NCBI GenBank assembly: GCA_002070475.1
Contig: MWDI01000030.1
Coordinates: forward strand, 27,302 to 91,301
Direction of reading: 5' to 3'
Length of the DNA: 64,000 nucleotides
Source of the DNA: Firmicutes bacterium ADurb.Bin146
GTDB lineage: Bacteria > Bacillota > Clostridia > DUPQ01
Part shown: one piece after another, positions 44,438-52,544 of the stretch
Layout of the letters: the number at the start of each line of letters is the position of its first letter
Numbering within the stretch: the stretch's first letter is position 1
Notes under the pieces: model-generated
The model's input: only the letters and a program-made list of their open reading frames with translations
The model's database searches: none
Told to the model about the DNA's origin: nothing
Position numbers and translations under genes: made by a program

Positions 44438-45640
44438 ATGAAATCTTTACAGGAACTATACAGAATCGGAAGAGGTCCGTCAAGCTCCCATACAATGGGT
44501 CCAGACAGAGCAGCCAGAAGATTTGGTGCTGAACATCCTGATGCTGATGAATATATGATTACGCTTTACGGGTCCCTTGCAAAGACAGCATTAGGCCATA
44601 TGACAGACAAAGCCATTCGGGAAGCTCTATCACCAAAACCTGTTAATATAACTATCGATCAGTTTACAACAGACCTACCTCATCCTAATACCATGGATTT
44701 CATAGCTATAAAGGATTTAAAAGTTGTTGACAAATGGAGAGTCATGAGTATTGGCGGTGGAGCAATTAGAATTGAAGGCAAACCCCATATGGATTCACCA
44801 GATTTCTATAAAGAAAAAAACTTCACCCAGATAAAAGAATACTGTGAGAAAAATCACCTGAGGCTTTATGAATATGTTATGCAGGCTGAAGGTCCTGAGA
44901 TATGCGATTATCTTGATAATGTATGGCATCAGATGAAGCTGTCCATAAAAGAAGGACTGAAAGCTACAGGAATACTGGAAGGAGGCCTTCAACTGCAAAG
45001 AAAAGCCAGGTATCTTTACAGCCAGAAGCATATGGATGAAAGTCCTTCTACTAAAGAAAATCGCCTAGTATGCTCATATGCTTTTGCAGTATCTGAGCAG
45101 AATGCTGGTGGGGGTATAGTGGTTACTGCTCCTACATGCGGTTCCTGCGGGGTTTTACCTGCAGTATTGAAATACATGCAGGAAAGGAATGGTTTTTCCG
45201 ATAAGGATATTGTGAAAGCATTAGCCGCAGCAGGTGTTATCGGTAATGTAATTAAGACCAATGCCTCCATATCAGGAGCAGAATGCGGATGTCAGGCTGA
45301 AATCGGGAGCGCATGTTCAATGGCTTCAGCAGGACTTGCTGAACTTTTCGGAATGGATTTGGATCAGATAGAATATGCTGCCGAAGTCGCGATGGAGCAT
45401 CATTTGGGATTAACATGTGATCCGATTATGGGCCTTGTGCAGATTCCATGTATTGAAAGAAACGCTGTAGCAGCAATGAGAGCTATAAACTCTGTAAGCC
45501 TTGCCAATTTTCTTACACACACAAGAAAAATATCCTTTGATGTGGTTGTTGAAACAATGTACGAGACCGGGAGGGATTTATTCAGCAAATATAGAGAAAC
45601 TTCAGAAGGCGGACTGGCTATTAAATACAATAAAGTTTAA
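44438..45640 (+). CDS. L-serine ammonia-lyase, single-chain iron-sulfur type
   Basis: 400 residues from ATG 44438 (AAGGTG five bases upstream; an in-frame ATG at 44414 lacks a site). The beta-type domain comes first (GPSSSHTMGPDRAAR) and the alpha-type domain second (GGIVVTAPTCGSCGVLP, SGAECGCQAEIGSACSM, GLTCDPIMGLVQIPCIERNA), fused in one chain. The cysteines of these motifs hold a [4Fe-4S] cluster that acts as Lewis acid in making pyruvate and ammonia from serine. It sits alone on the plus strand behind the LexA-box transcript. Confidence 0.93.
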   Translation: MKSLQELYRIGRGPSSSHTMGPDRAARRFGAEHPDADEYMITLYGSLAKTALGHMTDKAIREALSPKPVNITIDQFTTDLPHPNTMDFIAIKDLKVVDKWRVMSIGGGAIRIEGKPHMDSPDFYKEKNFTQIKEYCEKNHLRLYEYVMQAEGPEICDYLDNVWHQMKLSIKEGLKATGILEGGLQLQRKARYLYSQKHMDESPSTKENRLVCSYAFAVSEQNAGGGIVVTAPTCGSCGVLPAVLKYMQERNGFSDKDIVKALAAAGVIGNVIKTNASISGAECGCQAEIGSACSMASAGLAELFGMDLDQIEYAAEVAMEHHLGLTCDPIMGLVQIPCIERNAVAAMRAINSVSLANFLTHTRKISFDVVVETMYETGRDLFSKYRETSEGGLAIKYNKV

Positions 45641-45702
45641 TGCTATAGTTTTTTGATATAAAAAATACCGTCTTGCTGTTCTGAAATTATTACAACTTGC
45701 TG

Positions 45703-45731
45703 TTGACAACTAGTTTTGCTTTTAGTATACT
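45703..45731 (+). promoter_or_regulatory. Promoter of the tRNA-Val/tRNA-Thr unit
   Basis: TTGACA (45703-45708) and TATACT (45726-45731) are 17 bp apart, 30 bp upstream of the first tRNA. Confidence 0.85.
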
Positions 45732-45761
45732 TCAAAATGCTGTTACACCGGTACGACTCTT

Positions 45762-45837
45762 GGGAGCATAGCTCAGCTGGGGGAGCACCTGCCTTACAAG
45801 CAGGGGGTCATAGGTTCGAGCCCTATTGTTCCCACCA
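45762..45837 (+). tRNA. tRNA-Val (anticodon TAC)
   Basis: A 76-nt cloverleaf with encoded CCA. The acceptor GGGAGCA pairs with TGTTCCC, the anticodon stem-loop is CCTGC-CTTACAA-GCAGG, and the T-loop is GGTTCGAGCC. Anticodon TAC reads GTA and, with wobble, other Val codons. Confidence 0.96.
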
Positions 45838-45842
45838 AGAAC

Positions 45843-45918
45843 GCTGGTGTAGCTCAGCTGGTAGAGCAGCTGATTTGTAATCAGCAGGTCGGGGGTTCGA
45901 TTCCGTCCACCAGCTCCA
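45843..45918 (+). tRNA. tRNA-Thr (anticodon TGT)
   Basis: A 76-nt cloverleaf with encoded CCA, 5 bp after tRNA-Val. Acceptor GCTGGTG pairs with CACCAGC, the anticodon stem-loop is GCTGA-TTTGTAA-TCAGC and the T-arm includes GGGTTCGATTCC. It shares promoter and terminator with tRNA-Val. Confidence 0.96.
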
Positions 45919-45920
45919 AA

Positions 45921-45946
45921 AAACCACAGTAATGTGGTTTTTTATT
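45921..45946 (+). terminator. Terminator of the tRNA unit
   Basis: AAACCACA and TGTGGTTT form an 8-bp stem with a GTAA loop, running into T-rich sequence. Confidence 0.85.
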
Positions 45947-45998
45947 ACTTTTAAAATGTTAAATTTAATTTCTCACTGACTTAGATTACAAAAAGATA

Positions 45999-46337
45999 TC
46001 ACATTAATATTACTTCATATCCCTCATCAACATACCTATTTATTGAAGGATGCCCTTTCAATTCTAAAAGCAATGTTAGTCCTAGAGCTTTGTTGTCCTC
46101 ATATGCTCCCAGTGTTTTAGAACAGGCTTCGCATACTCCATCAATAATGCCTTCCTCCAGGCACTTCTTATACAATGGATTAGATTTGTCAGATAATATT
46201 TTTGGCAATCTGACTGCTTCTCCCTCAAATACTATTTTTACTTCCTTACCTTTTTGTTTCATTTCCAGCGCATTAAGAAGGATATGTATAAAACACATCT
46301 CATTTCCTCTAAATGCGAAAAAAACTGTTTTTTTCAT
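45999..46337 (-). CDS. DsrE-like small cytoplasmic protein
   Basis: 112 residues from ATG 46337 (GGAGG upstream). The alpha/beta pattern KKTVFFAFRGNEMCFIHILL, EVKIVFEGEAVRL and GVCEACSKTLGAYE resembles the DsrE/F family, including the cysteine near residue 70 found in DsrE-like sulfur carriers, here a pair CEAC. Sulfur relay or redox sensing would be the family guess. It is downstream of the lipoprotein gene at 46379 on the same strand. Confidence 0.72.
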   Translation of the reverse strand: MKKTVFFAFRGNEMCFIHILLNALEMKQKGKEVKIVFEGEAVRLPKILSDKSNPLYKKCLEEGIIDGVCEACSKTLGAYEDNKALGLTLLLELKGHPSINRYVDEGYEVILM

Positions 46338-46378
46338 ACTTACCTCCAAAATTTATATACTAACATTATACAACAGAA

Positions 46379-47029
46379 TTAGTCATTACCCATCATAAGA
46401 TTTGCATCATTATAAATTTCCTTAAGCCTGCCATAACTTATTGAGTTGGCAGTATCTCTCACCGTATAGTCTGCATCATTAACCCTTATGCATCCGTTCT
46501 TATCCATAAAAAATGATATATCCCCCACAACCACGTAGAATGCAGAACCAAAATCCAGTTCCTCGTCTGTTAATTCAGTTTTCATATTGTAATAACCGTC
46601 ATAAAGCTCCTTTACAATTACATCATCCTCCGTAAAGAGGGCATAACTGGAGAAACCATAATATATGGCTGCCTGCATATTTTCATAATCTATCTTCTTT
46701 GGCAAATATACCGTACCCTTCTCCATATATGAGTGTTTAGCTGTTGTAGATAAAAAAATGATCTTGTCATTTTTAACTGTGAACACATACTCTATGCCAT
46801 CATATTCAGTAAGAGTAAGTTTGTTATCGACATTAGTATATGTCCCGGTTATTATCCTACTGGATAATAAATGGAAAAAGGTAAATGTCCCATCATTGTA
46901 AAACCTTATTCTGGACATATCATTTTCGTTTTCATATTCGCCTATGCATATATCATATGACTCTATATCACATGAACATAATGTAAACATCATTGTCAAT
47001 ACCAGTAAGATGCATAACAACTTCTTCAT
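46379..47029 (-). CDS. Putative lipoprotein, unknown
   Basis: 216 residues with a signal peptide and lipobox (FTLCSC, Cys20). The mature part starts with a small beta-rich module (YDICIGEYENENDMSRIRFY, DGTFTFFHLLS, GTYTNVDNKLTLTEYDG) typical of lipoprotein copy-number-like or lipocalin-like domains. A more helical C-terminal half follows. There is no enzymatic motif. It is divergent from the radical SAM gene and followed by the DsrE-like gene. Confidence 0.72.
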   Translation of the reverse strand: MKKLLCILLVLTMMFTLCSCDIESYDICIGEYENENDMSRIRFYNDGTFTFFHLLSSRIITGTYTNVDNKLTLTEYDGIEYVFTVKNDKIIFLSTTAKHSYMEKGTVYLPKKIDYENMQAAIYYGFSSYALFTEDDVIVKELYDGYYNMKTELTDEELDFGSAFYVVVGDISFFMDKNGCIRVNDADYTVRDTANSISYGRLKEIYNDANLMMGND

Positions 47030-47110
47030 GAAACACCTCTATAATTACAGTATATCTACCACAGACACGTTTATACTATAATTTGAAGCCAGTCTTGTCA
47101 ACAAACCTGT

Positions 47111-47139
47111 TTGCTAACATTCTGACAAAATGATAAAAT
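47111..47139 (+). promoter_or_regulatory. Probable promoter of the radical SAM maturase gene
   Basis: TTGCTA (47111-47116) and TAAAAT (47134-47139) are 17 bp apart, about 22 bp before the ATG. AGGTAGG serves as ribosome site. Confidence 0.5.
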
Positions 47140-47160
47140 CAAAAACCAAAGGTAGGATAA

Positions 47161-48264
47161 ATGAGAACAAATTTCCAAGTCCTTATAAAGCCGGCATCTT
47201 CACTATGCAATATGCGTTGCAGCTACTGCTTTTATGAGGATGTAAGCAATAATAGGGGTATAAAATCATATGGTATTATGCATTCGGATACCTCTCATGC
47301 TATTATCGACCGGGCGATCCAGGCATGCCCGTCTGGCGAGATAGGTTTTTCTTTTCAAGGCGGAGAGCCCACTTTAGCAAAAATAGACTTCTTTGAAGAT
47401 TTCACCGATTATGCAAAAAAAATAAAACCTGTTAACCTTAAATATACATATTCAATACAGACCAACGGTCTGAATATAGATGACTCATGGTGTAACTTCT
47501 TTAAAAAGCATGATTTCCTTGTTGGAATTTCACTTGATGGTTTGAAAGAAACTCATGATGAGTTAAGAAAAGACAATAGTAAAAAGGATACATTCAATAG
47601 GATTATGAACAACATAATGCTTCTGAAAAAATACAACATTCCGTTCAATATCCTGACTGTAGTAACTAAATACAATGCTAAGCATCCTCAGGCTTTATGG
47701 AATCTGTATGAAAAAAACGGATTTGATTTTGTACAGCTTATACCTTGCTTGACTCCTCTTGATAATCCATATCAGAAGGAGTCATACACTCTCGAACCAC
47801 AGGCATATGGCGATTTTCTTAAGGCTTTCTTTGATATATGGTTGAATAAGTATACCAAGGGGAAGTATATAAGCGTAAGGATATTTGATAACCTTGTAAA
47901 AATGTATCAAGGGCATATAGCTGAGCAGTGCGGCATGATGGGATTCTGTCAGGCTCAGTTCGTAATAGAAGCAGATGGTTCCGTGTATCCATGTGATTTT
48001 TATGTACTTGATAAGTATTGCGGAGGCACAGTTCAAGCGAACAGCTTTGAAACCATATTCAAATCAGACGGATTTAAGACCTTCATTACAGATAATTCAG
48101 ATAAAAATCTCATGTGTGAAACATGTGAAGTAAAGAGCTTCTGTAACGGCGGATGTAAAAGATACAGGTACTTCTATTTCCAAAAAGAAGGATACTGTCC
48201 GCAGAAGGATTTTCTCATGCATGCAATACCCAGCATGAAACAGATAGCGGCTTCACTCAGATAG
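47161..48264 (+). CDS. Radical SAM protein, anaerobic sulfatase maturase-like (SPASM)
   Basis: 367 residues. The radical SAM cluster motif is CNMRCSYCFY (about residues 17-26), and FSFQGGEPTLA is the SAM-binding GGE motif. The C-terminal SPASM region has the cysteine series CGMMGFCQAQ, YPCDFYVLDKYCGG and CETCEVKSFCNGGCKRYRY, then CPQ, for two extra [4Fe-4S] clusters. This is the arrangement of anSME enzymes, which oxidise a Cys or Ser of type I sulfatases to formylglycine. No sulfatase or small precursor peptide is encoded nearby, so the substrate must lie elsewhere or differ. Confidence 0.88.
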   Translation: MRTNFQVLIKPASSLCNMRCSYCFYEDVSNNRGIKSYGIMHSDTSHAIIDRAIQACPSGEIGFSFQGGEPTLAKIDFFEDFTDYAKKIKPVNLKYTYSIQTNGLNIDDSWCNFFKKHDFLVGISLDGLKETHDELRKDNSKKDTFNRIMNNIMLLKKYNIPFNILTVVTKYNAKHPQALWNLYEKNGFDFVQLIPCLTPLDNPYQKESYTLEPQAYGDFLKAFFDIWLNKYTKGKYISVRIFDNLVKMYQGHIAEQCGMMGFCQAQFVIEADGSVYPCDFYVLDKYCGGTVQANSFETIFKSDGFKTFITDNSDKNLMCETCEVKSFCNGGCKRYRYFYFQKEGYCPQKDFLMHAIPSMKQIAASLR

Positions 48265-48324
48265 TATAAGCTTCTAGCTTTTATTTATTAGTTAATTATT
48301 AAGTATCAGCACACAATTAGGTAT

Positions 48325-49661
48325 TTATTGTTCGATTATTTTTACATTCATTAAGAAATTGTATAAACCGATAATCAAAATTCCATCATCATTATACTGT
48401 GGGTTCTTAAATCCTTTTACGATGATAATCTTTCTAAAATTATCACCTATTTTCATTAATGACTTTTGCTCTTGCTTAACCTTTTCAATTGAGGATAATT
48501 CAAAAGCTGATTGAATATAGTACTTTTTATTTCCATCATTTACGATAAAATCAACTTCATAATTAACTCTACGACTTTTTTTAGTTTCATGATCTTGTAT
48601 CCATGATTCAACCTGTCCTACATCAACAGAATACCCATTTCTTATAAGTTCAATATATATTATGCTTTCCATTATATGAGATTCTTCTATTTGCCTAAAA
48701 TTCAATCTTGCATTTCTAAGACCAATATCTATGAAATAGTATTTACTTAAAGTACCTATATATTTTCTTCCTTTCACATCATATCTTTTAGCTTCTTTAA
48801 TTAAAAATGAATTTTCTAAGTATTTAAGATAATTGGAAATTGTATTATCTGTAATATTACTTATTTTTTTTGACTTAAATGTTTTTTCTATTTTCCCCGG
48901 ATTCAAGGGTGAACTAATGCATGATGCAATGATATCAGTAACAGTATCAATACTTGCTTCATCCCTCAAACCATATCTTTCTTTAATATCTTTAAAATAA
49001 GTGCCATCAAATAAGTCTATAAAATAATTTTGTTTTGATTGAACATTTCTATCCAATACCGCAAGAGGCATTCCACCATAAGATATATACTCATCCCACA
49101 ACTCATCATACTGCTTATCTGGAAAAGCTTGTTTTAATTCTTTATAAGACAAAGGAAAAACTTCAATATTATAATTTCTATTTCTGAATTCAGTTGGCAA
49201 ATCACTTGAAAGTAAGCGGGAGTTACTTCCTGTTATATAACAATCAACATACTCAATGTTTAGCAATTCGTTTAAAACATCATGATATATTAAATATGAT
49301 TCATCTTCACTTATTCCTTCAATCAAATTTCCTTCGTTGTCTAGAATATCAGGATTTGTAATTTTTACACATTCTTGAATCTCATCAAGAAGAATATAAT
49401 ACTTCTCTCCATCATTTATGATTCTTTCATTGATATAGGAAGATAGTAATATTGGATTTCTTAATGTAGCATTTTTCAACTCATCAAGTCTGACTTTTAT
49501 AATATGATCTTCTCTCACATTTATGCTTTTAAGATAGTCAGAGAATATATTATATAGTAAATATGATTTGCCACATCTCCTAACACCGATAATTACTTTA
49601 TTAATGGTGACTTCATTCCTATTTTTAATTTTTCTAATAAATAGTCTCTTTGAATACGCAC
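48325..49661 (-). pseudogene. AAA/DUF4143-type ATPase with a single-base frameshift before Walker A
   Basis: The real start is probably GTG 49661 (GAGG about 7 bases upstream), giving RIQRDYLLEKLKIGMKSPLIK and then a TAA at 49593-49595. The neighbouring frame continues without break from VIIGVRRCGKSYLLYN (Walker A) to 48325. It includes YYILLDEIQECVKI (Walker B), ITGSNSRLLSS (sensor-like), the winged-helix region and a C-terminal PD-(D/E)XK-like domain (NYEVDFIVND, QSAFELSS). One lost G near 49595 would restore a 445-residue protein. Translation from a GTG at 49518 would lack the P-loop. Either a recent pseudogene or a sequencing error. Such ATPases are common accessory genes of unknown function. 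Confidence 0.8.
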
Positions 49662-49685
49662 TTGACTACCTCACTAAAGATATTT

Positions 49686-49708
49686 GTGCTAATACACGCT
49701 TTTCTTTA
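49686..49708. repeat. GTG-N6-CAC element, copy 1
   Basis: GTG and CAC flank six bases (CTAATA) followed by GCTTTTCTTTA. A near-copy lies 75 bp away at 49761-49783. Both lie upstream of the minus-strand ATPase and could be operator half-sites or duplicated promoter elements. Confidence 0.45.
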
Positions 49709-49756
49709 ATATTATTACACTCTTAAAAATTATTTTGTCAAATGCTTACTAAAAAT

Positions 49757-49783
49757 AAATGTGATAATCCACATTTTTCTTTA
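49757..49783. repeat. GTG-N6-CAC element, copy 2, inside a hairpin
   Basis: AAATGTG and CACATTT form a 7-bp stem around ATAATC, followed by TTCTTTA as in copy 1. It could also act as a weak bidirectional terminator. Confidence 0.45.
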
Positions 49784-50036
49784 GTTAGTTAAATTCATGT
49801 CAAATTACTATTAAATGAACCCTCTATTGCATTAAATTACATGGTACCTGACCATCCGTTTAGTGTGATTATTCTTGCAAATTCCCTAAGACCAAAAGAA
49901 ACATCATCTGACATAACTTTTTCCCTTTGTATTCCAAACTTATCACCTATTGTTAAATCAAATCATATCATTCGGTCACTTACGAATACGCAAAAGAAAA
50001 ACAGTATTTCATGGTTTACTTTGTTTAATTGGATAT

Positions 50037-50069
50037 ATACTTGACATATGTCAAGTATTTGCTTAATAT
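50037..50069 (+). promoter_or_regulatory. Promoter with 22-bp perfect palindrome over the -35
   Basis: ATACTTGACAT (50037-50047) and ATGTCAAGTAT (50048-50058) form an uninterrupted 22-bp palindrome. The consensus -35 TTGACA (50041-50046) lies inside it, and TAATAT (50064-50069) follows at 17 bp. A protein bound to the palindrome would block the promoter. The HTH protein encoded by the second gene of the unit is the obvious candidate, as in toxin-antitoxin autoregulation. Confidence 0.8.
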
Positions 50070-50092
50070 ATGTATAGAAAGGTGGTGTAGTA

Positions 50093-50917
50093 ATGCAGAC
50101 CAAAGTTATTCTTGAAAAACAAGACCTTACATATCTGTCTTGGACAAAAACTAGAAATTCTTCAGGAACAGCAGGATCTTTTCTTAAATCGCATTCCGAC
50201 CTTAGCGGGGAAAGAGTTTATTACAAGCTTTCTAATTATGATGCTTATAAAGGTATTGTTGGACATGAGAGTATAAATGAGTTAATCGTAGATCGTCTGT
50301 TGACTATATTTGGTATTAAACATCTAAACTACAACCTAATACATGCAGACATCCTTGTTGATGACAGGATTCATGAAACTTATCTTTGTGCTTCCACAGA
50401 TTTCAAAAAACGAGATGAAGACAAAGTAGCTCTGGATGCCTATTATCAGATTGAACGAGAGGATAGTGAAAGCCCACTGGATTTTTGTATACATAAAGGG
50501 TGGGCAGAGTATATATGGGAGATGCTTGTTGTGGATTTTTTAATACTAAACAGAGACCGCCATGGAGCAAATATTGAGGTGCTTCGCAACTCTAGTACAA
50601 AAACATTTCATCTTGCACCGTTATTTGACCATGGTCTCTCTCTTGTTTTCAACTGTAATAATATAGAAACTGTCCATTCATTCGATGTTATGGAAGATAA
50701 ACCAGTGCAATGCTTTGTCGGTTCCAACTCTGCAAAAGATAACCTTAAGTTGATACCAAAAAACAGTTATCCGCAATTAAATCCTATTCAAAAATCTGAT
50801 TATGAAATAATATTTAGCGACCTGAAAACTGTATTACAACAGACATATATAGATAAGATATGGGAAATGCTTTGGAGGAGGTGGTTATTTTATGAGAATT
50901 TTTGCAATCAGAGATGA
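50093..50917 (+). CDS. HipA/CtkA-like serine/threonine kinase lacking the N-subdomain
   Basis: 274 residues. A possible nucleotide loop (GTAGSFLKS, about 25-33) is followed by VYYKLS with the candidate ATP lysine (Lys45) and GHESINELIVDRLL. The catalytic loop is FLILNRDRHGANIEVL (Asp155) and the DFG-like motif is APLFDHG (Asp179). HipA itself is about 440 residues and begins with a separate subdomain; that part is missing here, as in HipT of HipBST and in CtkA. HipA/HipT kinases phosphorylate aminoacyl-tRNA synthetases and stop growth, so this is the likely toxin. AAGGTGG precedes the ATG. The last 26 bp overlap the next gene. Confidence 0.82.
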   Translation: MQTKVILEKQDLTYLSWTKTRNSSGTAGSFLKSHSDLSGERVYYKLSNYDAYKGIVGHESINELIVDRLLTIFGIKHLNYNLIHADILVDDRIHETYLCASTDFKKRDEDKVALDAYYQIEREDSESPLDFCIHKGWAEYIWEMLVVDFLILNRDRHGANIEVLRNSSTKTFHLAPLFDHGLSLVFNCNNIETVHSFDVMEDKPVQCFVGSNSAKDNLKLIPKNSYPQLNPIQKSDYEIIFSDLKTVLQQTYIDKIWEMLWRRWLFYENFCNQR

Positions 50918-51707
50918 AACCGATTCAACAAATAAAGATATTGCCTTCCTGATCTATTACGAACGGGAAAAACGGTTTTACATTGAACTACCAGATAATG
51001 CAGATCCCTGGGAAACACCGCTTTTATTATCATCCTTTCTTAAGCGCGGCGAAAAGACAGTAAATGCTTACTGGAGCAGGATATGGGTACAGCAGCGTAT
51101 TATTCCATCTGATAGGCAGAATATTGGTCAGATTTTGAAAGATAACAAGCTGGAAGCTTATGATGAGTTTGATTTACTAATGCTGGCAAATGGACGCTGC
51201 GCTCAGGACAATTATTATCTGGTACCTGTTTCTGAAGTGAATCTGCCAGAGAATTACATGCGACGTTTTCAGAAGAAAATTGAAGATATTGTTCCACTCG
51301 CAGAAAATCAGTTATTAGTCTTCTTTCGGGATGGGAATGTGAAAAAGTGCGATGTGAAGTCATTTCTGATAAACAATAAGGCTTTTTTACCTATTTTGAA
51401 AGACAGTAATCTGTTTCGCAGAGTCAGTATACAACCGGGAGGTTATGGAGTATTTTGGGGTGAAAATTTAAATATCACAGATAATGTACTCTACGATTGC
51501 GGCAAGGATGTTCCGCTGTCATTAGAGGATTTCCGTCTGTTCGTTGAAAATCGAGTCATCAACACAGCAGAAGCTGCTGAACTACTTGACTGTTCCAGGC
51601 AGAATATAGATGATTTAATTCGTCGCAATAAGCTGCATCCAATAAAAGTCACGAACAAGAACAAGCTTTTTTTGAAAAGCGAAATCATCCAGCGAAATTG
51701 GAAATAA
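50892..51707 (+). CDS. Probable antitoxin/regulator: HipS-like region, DUF2442-like region, HTH
   Basis: 271 residues. The first about 115 residues follow the order of the HipA N-terminal subdomain/HipS: a strand pair, LLLSSFLKRGE, YWSRIWVQQRIIPSDRQNIG and DEFDLLMLANGRCAQDNYYL, where HipA proteins show the DxFDLLxxxGRD pattern. About residues 134-205 look like DUF2442 (FFRDGNVKKCDVKSFL, YGVFWGENLNITDNVLYDCG). About 222-262 form a helix-turn-helix of the excisionase/MerR type (INTAEAAELLDCSRQNIDDL). I infer a combined HipS-like neutraliser and DNA-binding repressor. The HTH call is firm, DUF2442 fair and the HipS similarity is by eye. Confidence 0.65.
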   Translation: MRIFAIRDETDSTNKDIAFLIYYEREKRFYIELPDNADPWETPLLLSSFLKRGEKTVNAYWSRIWVQQRIIPSDRQNIGQILKDNKLEAYDEFDLLMLANGRCAQDNYYLVPVSEVNLPENYMRRFQKKIEDIVPLAENQLLVFFRDGNVKKCDVKSFLINNKAFLPILKDSNLFRRVSIQPGGYGVFWGENLNITDNVLYDCGKDVPLSLEDFRLFVENRVINTAEAAELLDCSRQNIDDLIRRNKLHPIKVTNKNKLFLKSEIIQRNWK

Positions 51708-51801
51708 ACTTTACTTATTACTTATGTCTTGTTATGCAATCGCTTTTTCTCTAGCATATAGAAGACAGCTGTTTTCCTTTGTATGCTTCTTCTGTAATTT
51801 G

Positions 51802-51831
51802 TAAAAACAAAAAGAAACGGCCTTTCGGCCG
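51802..51831 (-). terminator. Terminator of the peroxiredoxin gene
   Basis: CGGCC/GGCCG stem with a 4-base loop; on the minus strand it is followed by a T-rich run. On the plus strand there is no T-run, so it serves the peroxiredoxin rather than the kinase module. Confidence 0.75.
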
Positions 51832-51850
51832 CTTCCTCGGTTAACATATA

Positions 51851-52312
51851 TTACAATTCCTCTAACTTTTTAAATACTTCTTCTATATCAGGAAGTTGTG
51901 AGATTGGATATACTTTCATCCATCTTACAATACCTTCTTCATCTATAATTACATTCGCTCTTTCGGATATACCCATATCTTCTAGGAATATTCCGTAGTC
52001 CTTTGCTGCTTTGCCGTGTGGCCAAAAATCACTTAACAGAGGGGTGTTTTTAATTCTCAGCACTGATGCCCAGGCAAGTTTTCCAGGTACGGGATCTACA
52101 CTTAATCCTAATGCAACGGTATTTAGCTTCTCAAATCTTTCATGATTAGCTTCCAAAGCTCTCATTTGATCTGTACATACTCCGGTCCATGCAAGCGGAT
52201 GCCACGAAAGTAGTACTTTCTTCCCTTTAAAATCTGAAAGTTTCACTTTATTCTCATGTATATCTTCTAATATGAATTCCGGTGCTTTCTTGCCGATTTC
52301 TATATATTTCAT
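51851..52312 (-). CDS. Peroxiredoxin (AhpC/TSA, redoxin type)
   Basis: 153 residues, thioredoxin fold. The peroxidatic site is P39, T43 and C46 in SWHPLAWTGVCTDQM (PxxxTxxC), and GLSVDPVPGKLAW plus RANVIIDEEGIVRW complete the fold. No second conserved cysteine is obvious, so it may be a 1-Cys type or use a distant partner. It removes hydrogen peroxide or organic peroxides, useful in an oxygen-sensitive cell. It is a single-gene unit with its own terminator. Confidence 0.9.
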   Translation of the reverse strand: MKYIEIGKKAPEFILEDIHENKVKLSDFKGKKVLLSWHPLAWTGVCTDQMRALEANHERFEKLNTVALGLSVDPVPGKLAWASVLRIKNTPLLSDFWPHGKAAKDYGIFLEDMGISERANVIIDEEGIVRWMKVYPISQLPDIEEVFKKLEEL

Positions 52313-52450
52313 GGCTGACCTCCTTGTTTAATGCTTCTTTGTAATGTTATTATACATCAAACTCATTTGGATATCTGTGACTTTAGCACAAAGAATAATG
52401 TGTTAGTTATAAATATATTCACAAAATTATTTTTAAATAGTGCTTATAAA

Positions 52451-52479
52451 TTGTTTTTATTCTTGTTTTTCTGTATAAT
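52451..52479 (+). promoter_or_regulatory. Promoter of the KAP NTPase gene
   Basis: TTGTTT (52451-52456) and TATAAT (52474-52479) are 17 bp apart, with a GGGGGG ribosome site further down at about 52533. Confidence 0.6.
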
Positions 52480-52544
52480 CTGCTTGTAAACTAAGTCATA
52501 TTTTGTGGTAAAGATCAATCAGCTATTTCAAAGGGGGGCATGTT

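Larger units (their letters stand above)
49662..50036. other. AT-rich spacer between ATPase and kinase module
   Basis: No intact gene here. It holds the paired GTG-N6-CAC elements and, on the minus strand at 49837-49962, a 41-codon open stretch (MSDDVSFGLREFARIITLNG, stop at 49837) that reads like the tail of a lost gene. A 67-codon plus-strand frame at 49841 has no ribosome site and is probably chance. Confidence 0.4.

Noticed and set aside
45762..45918. tRNA genes as attachment site of an integrated element
   Set aside because: No integrase lies nearby and no repeat of the tRNA 3' end was noticed in the flanking accessory region.
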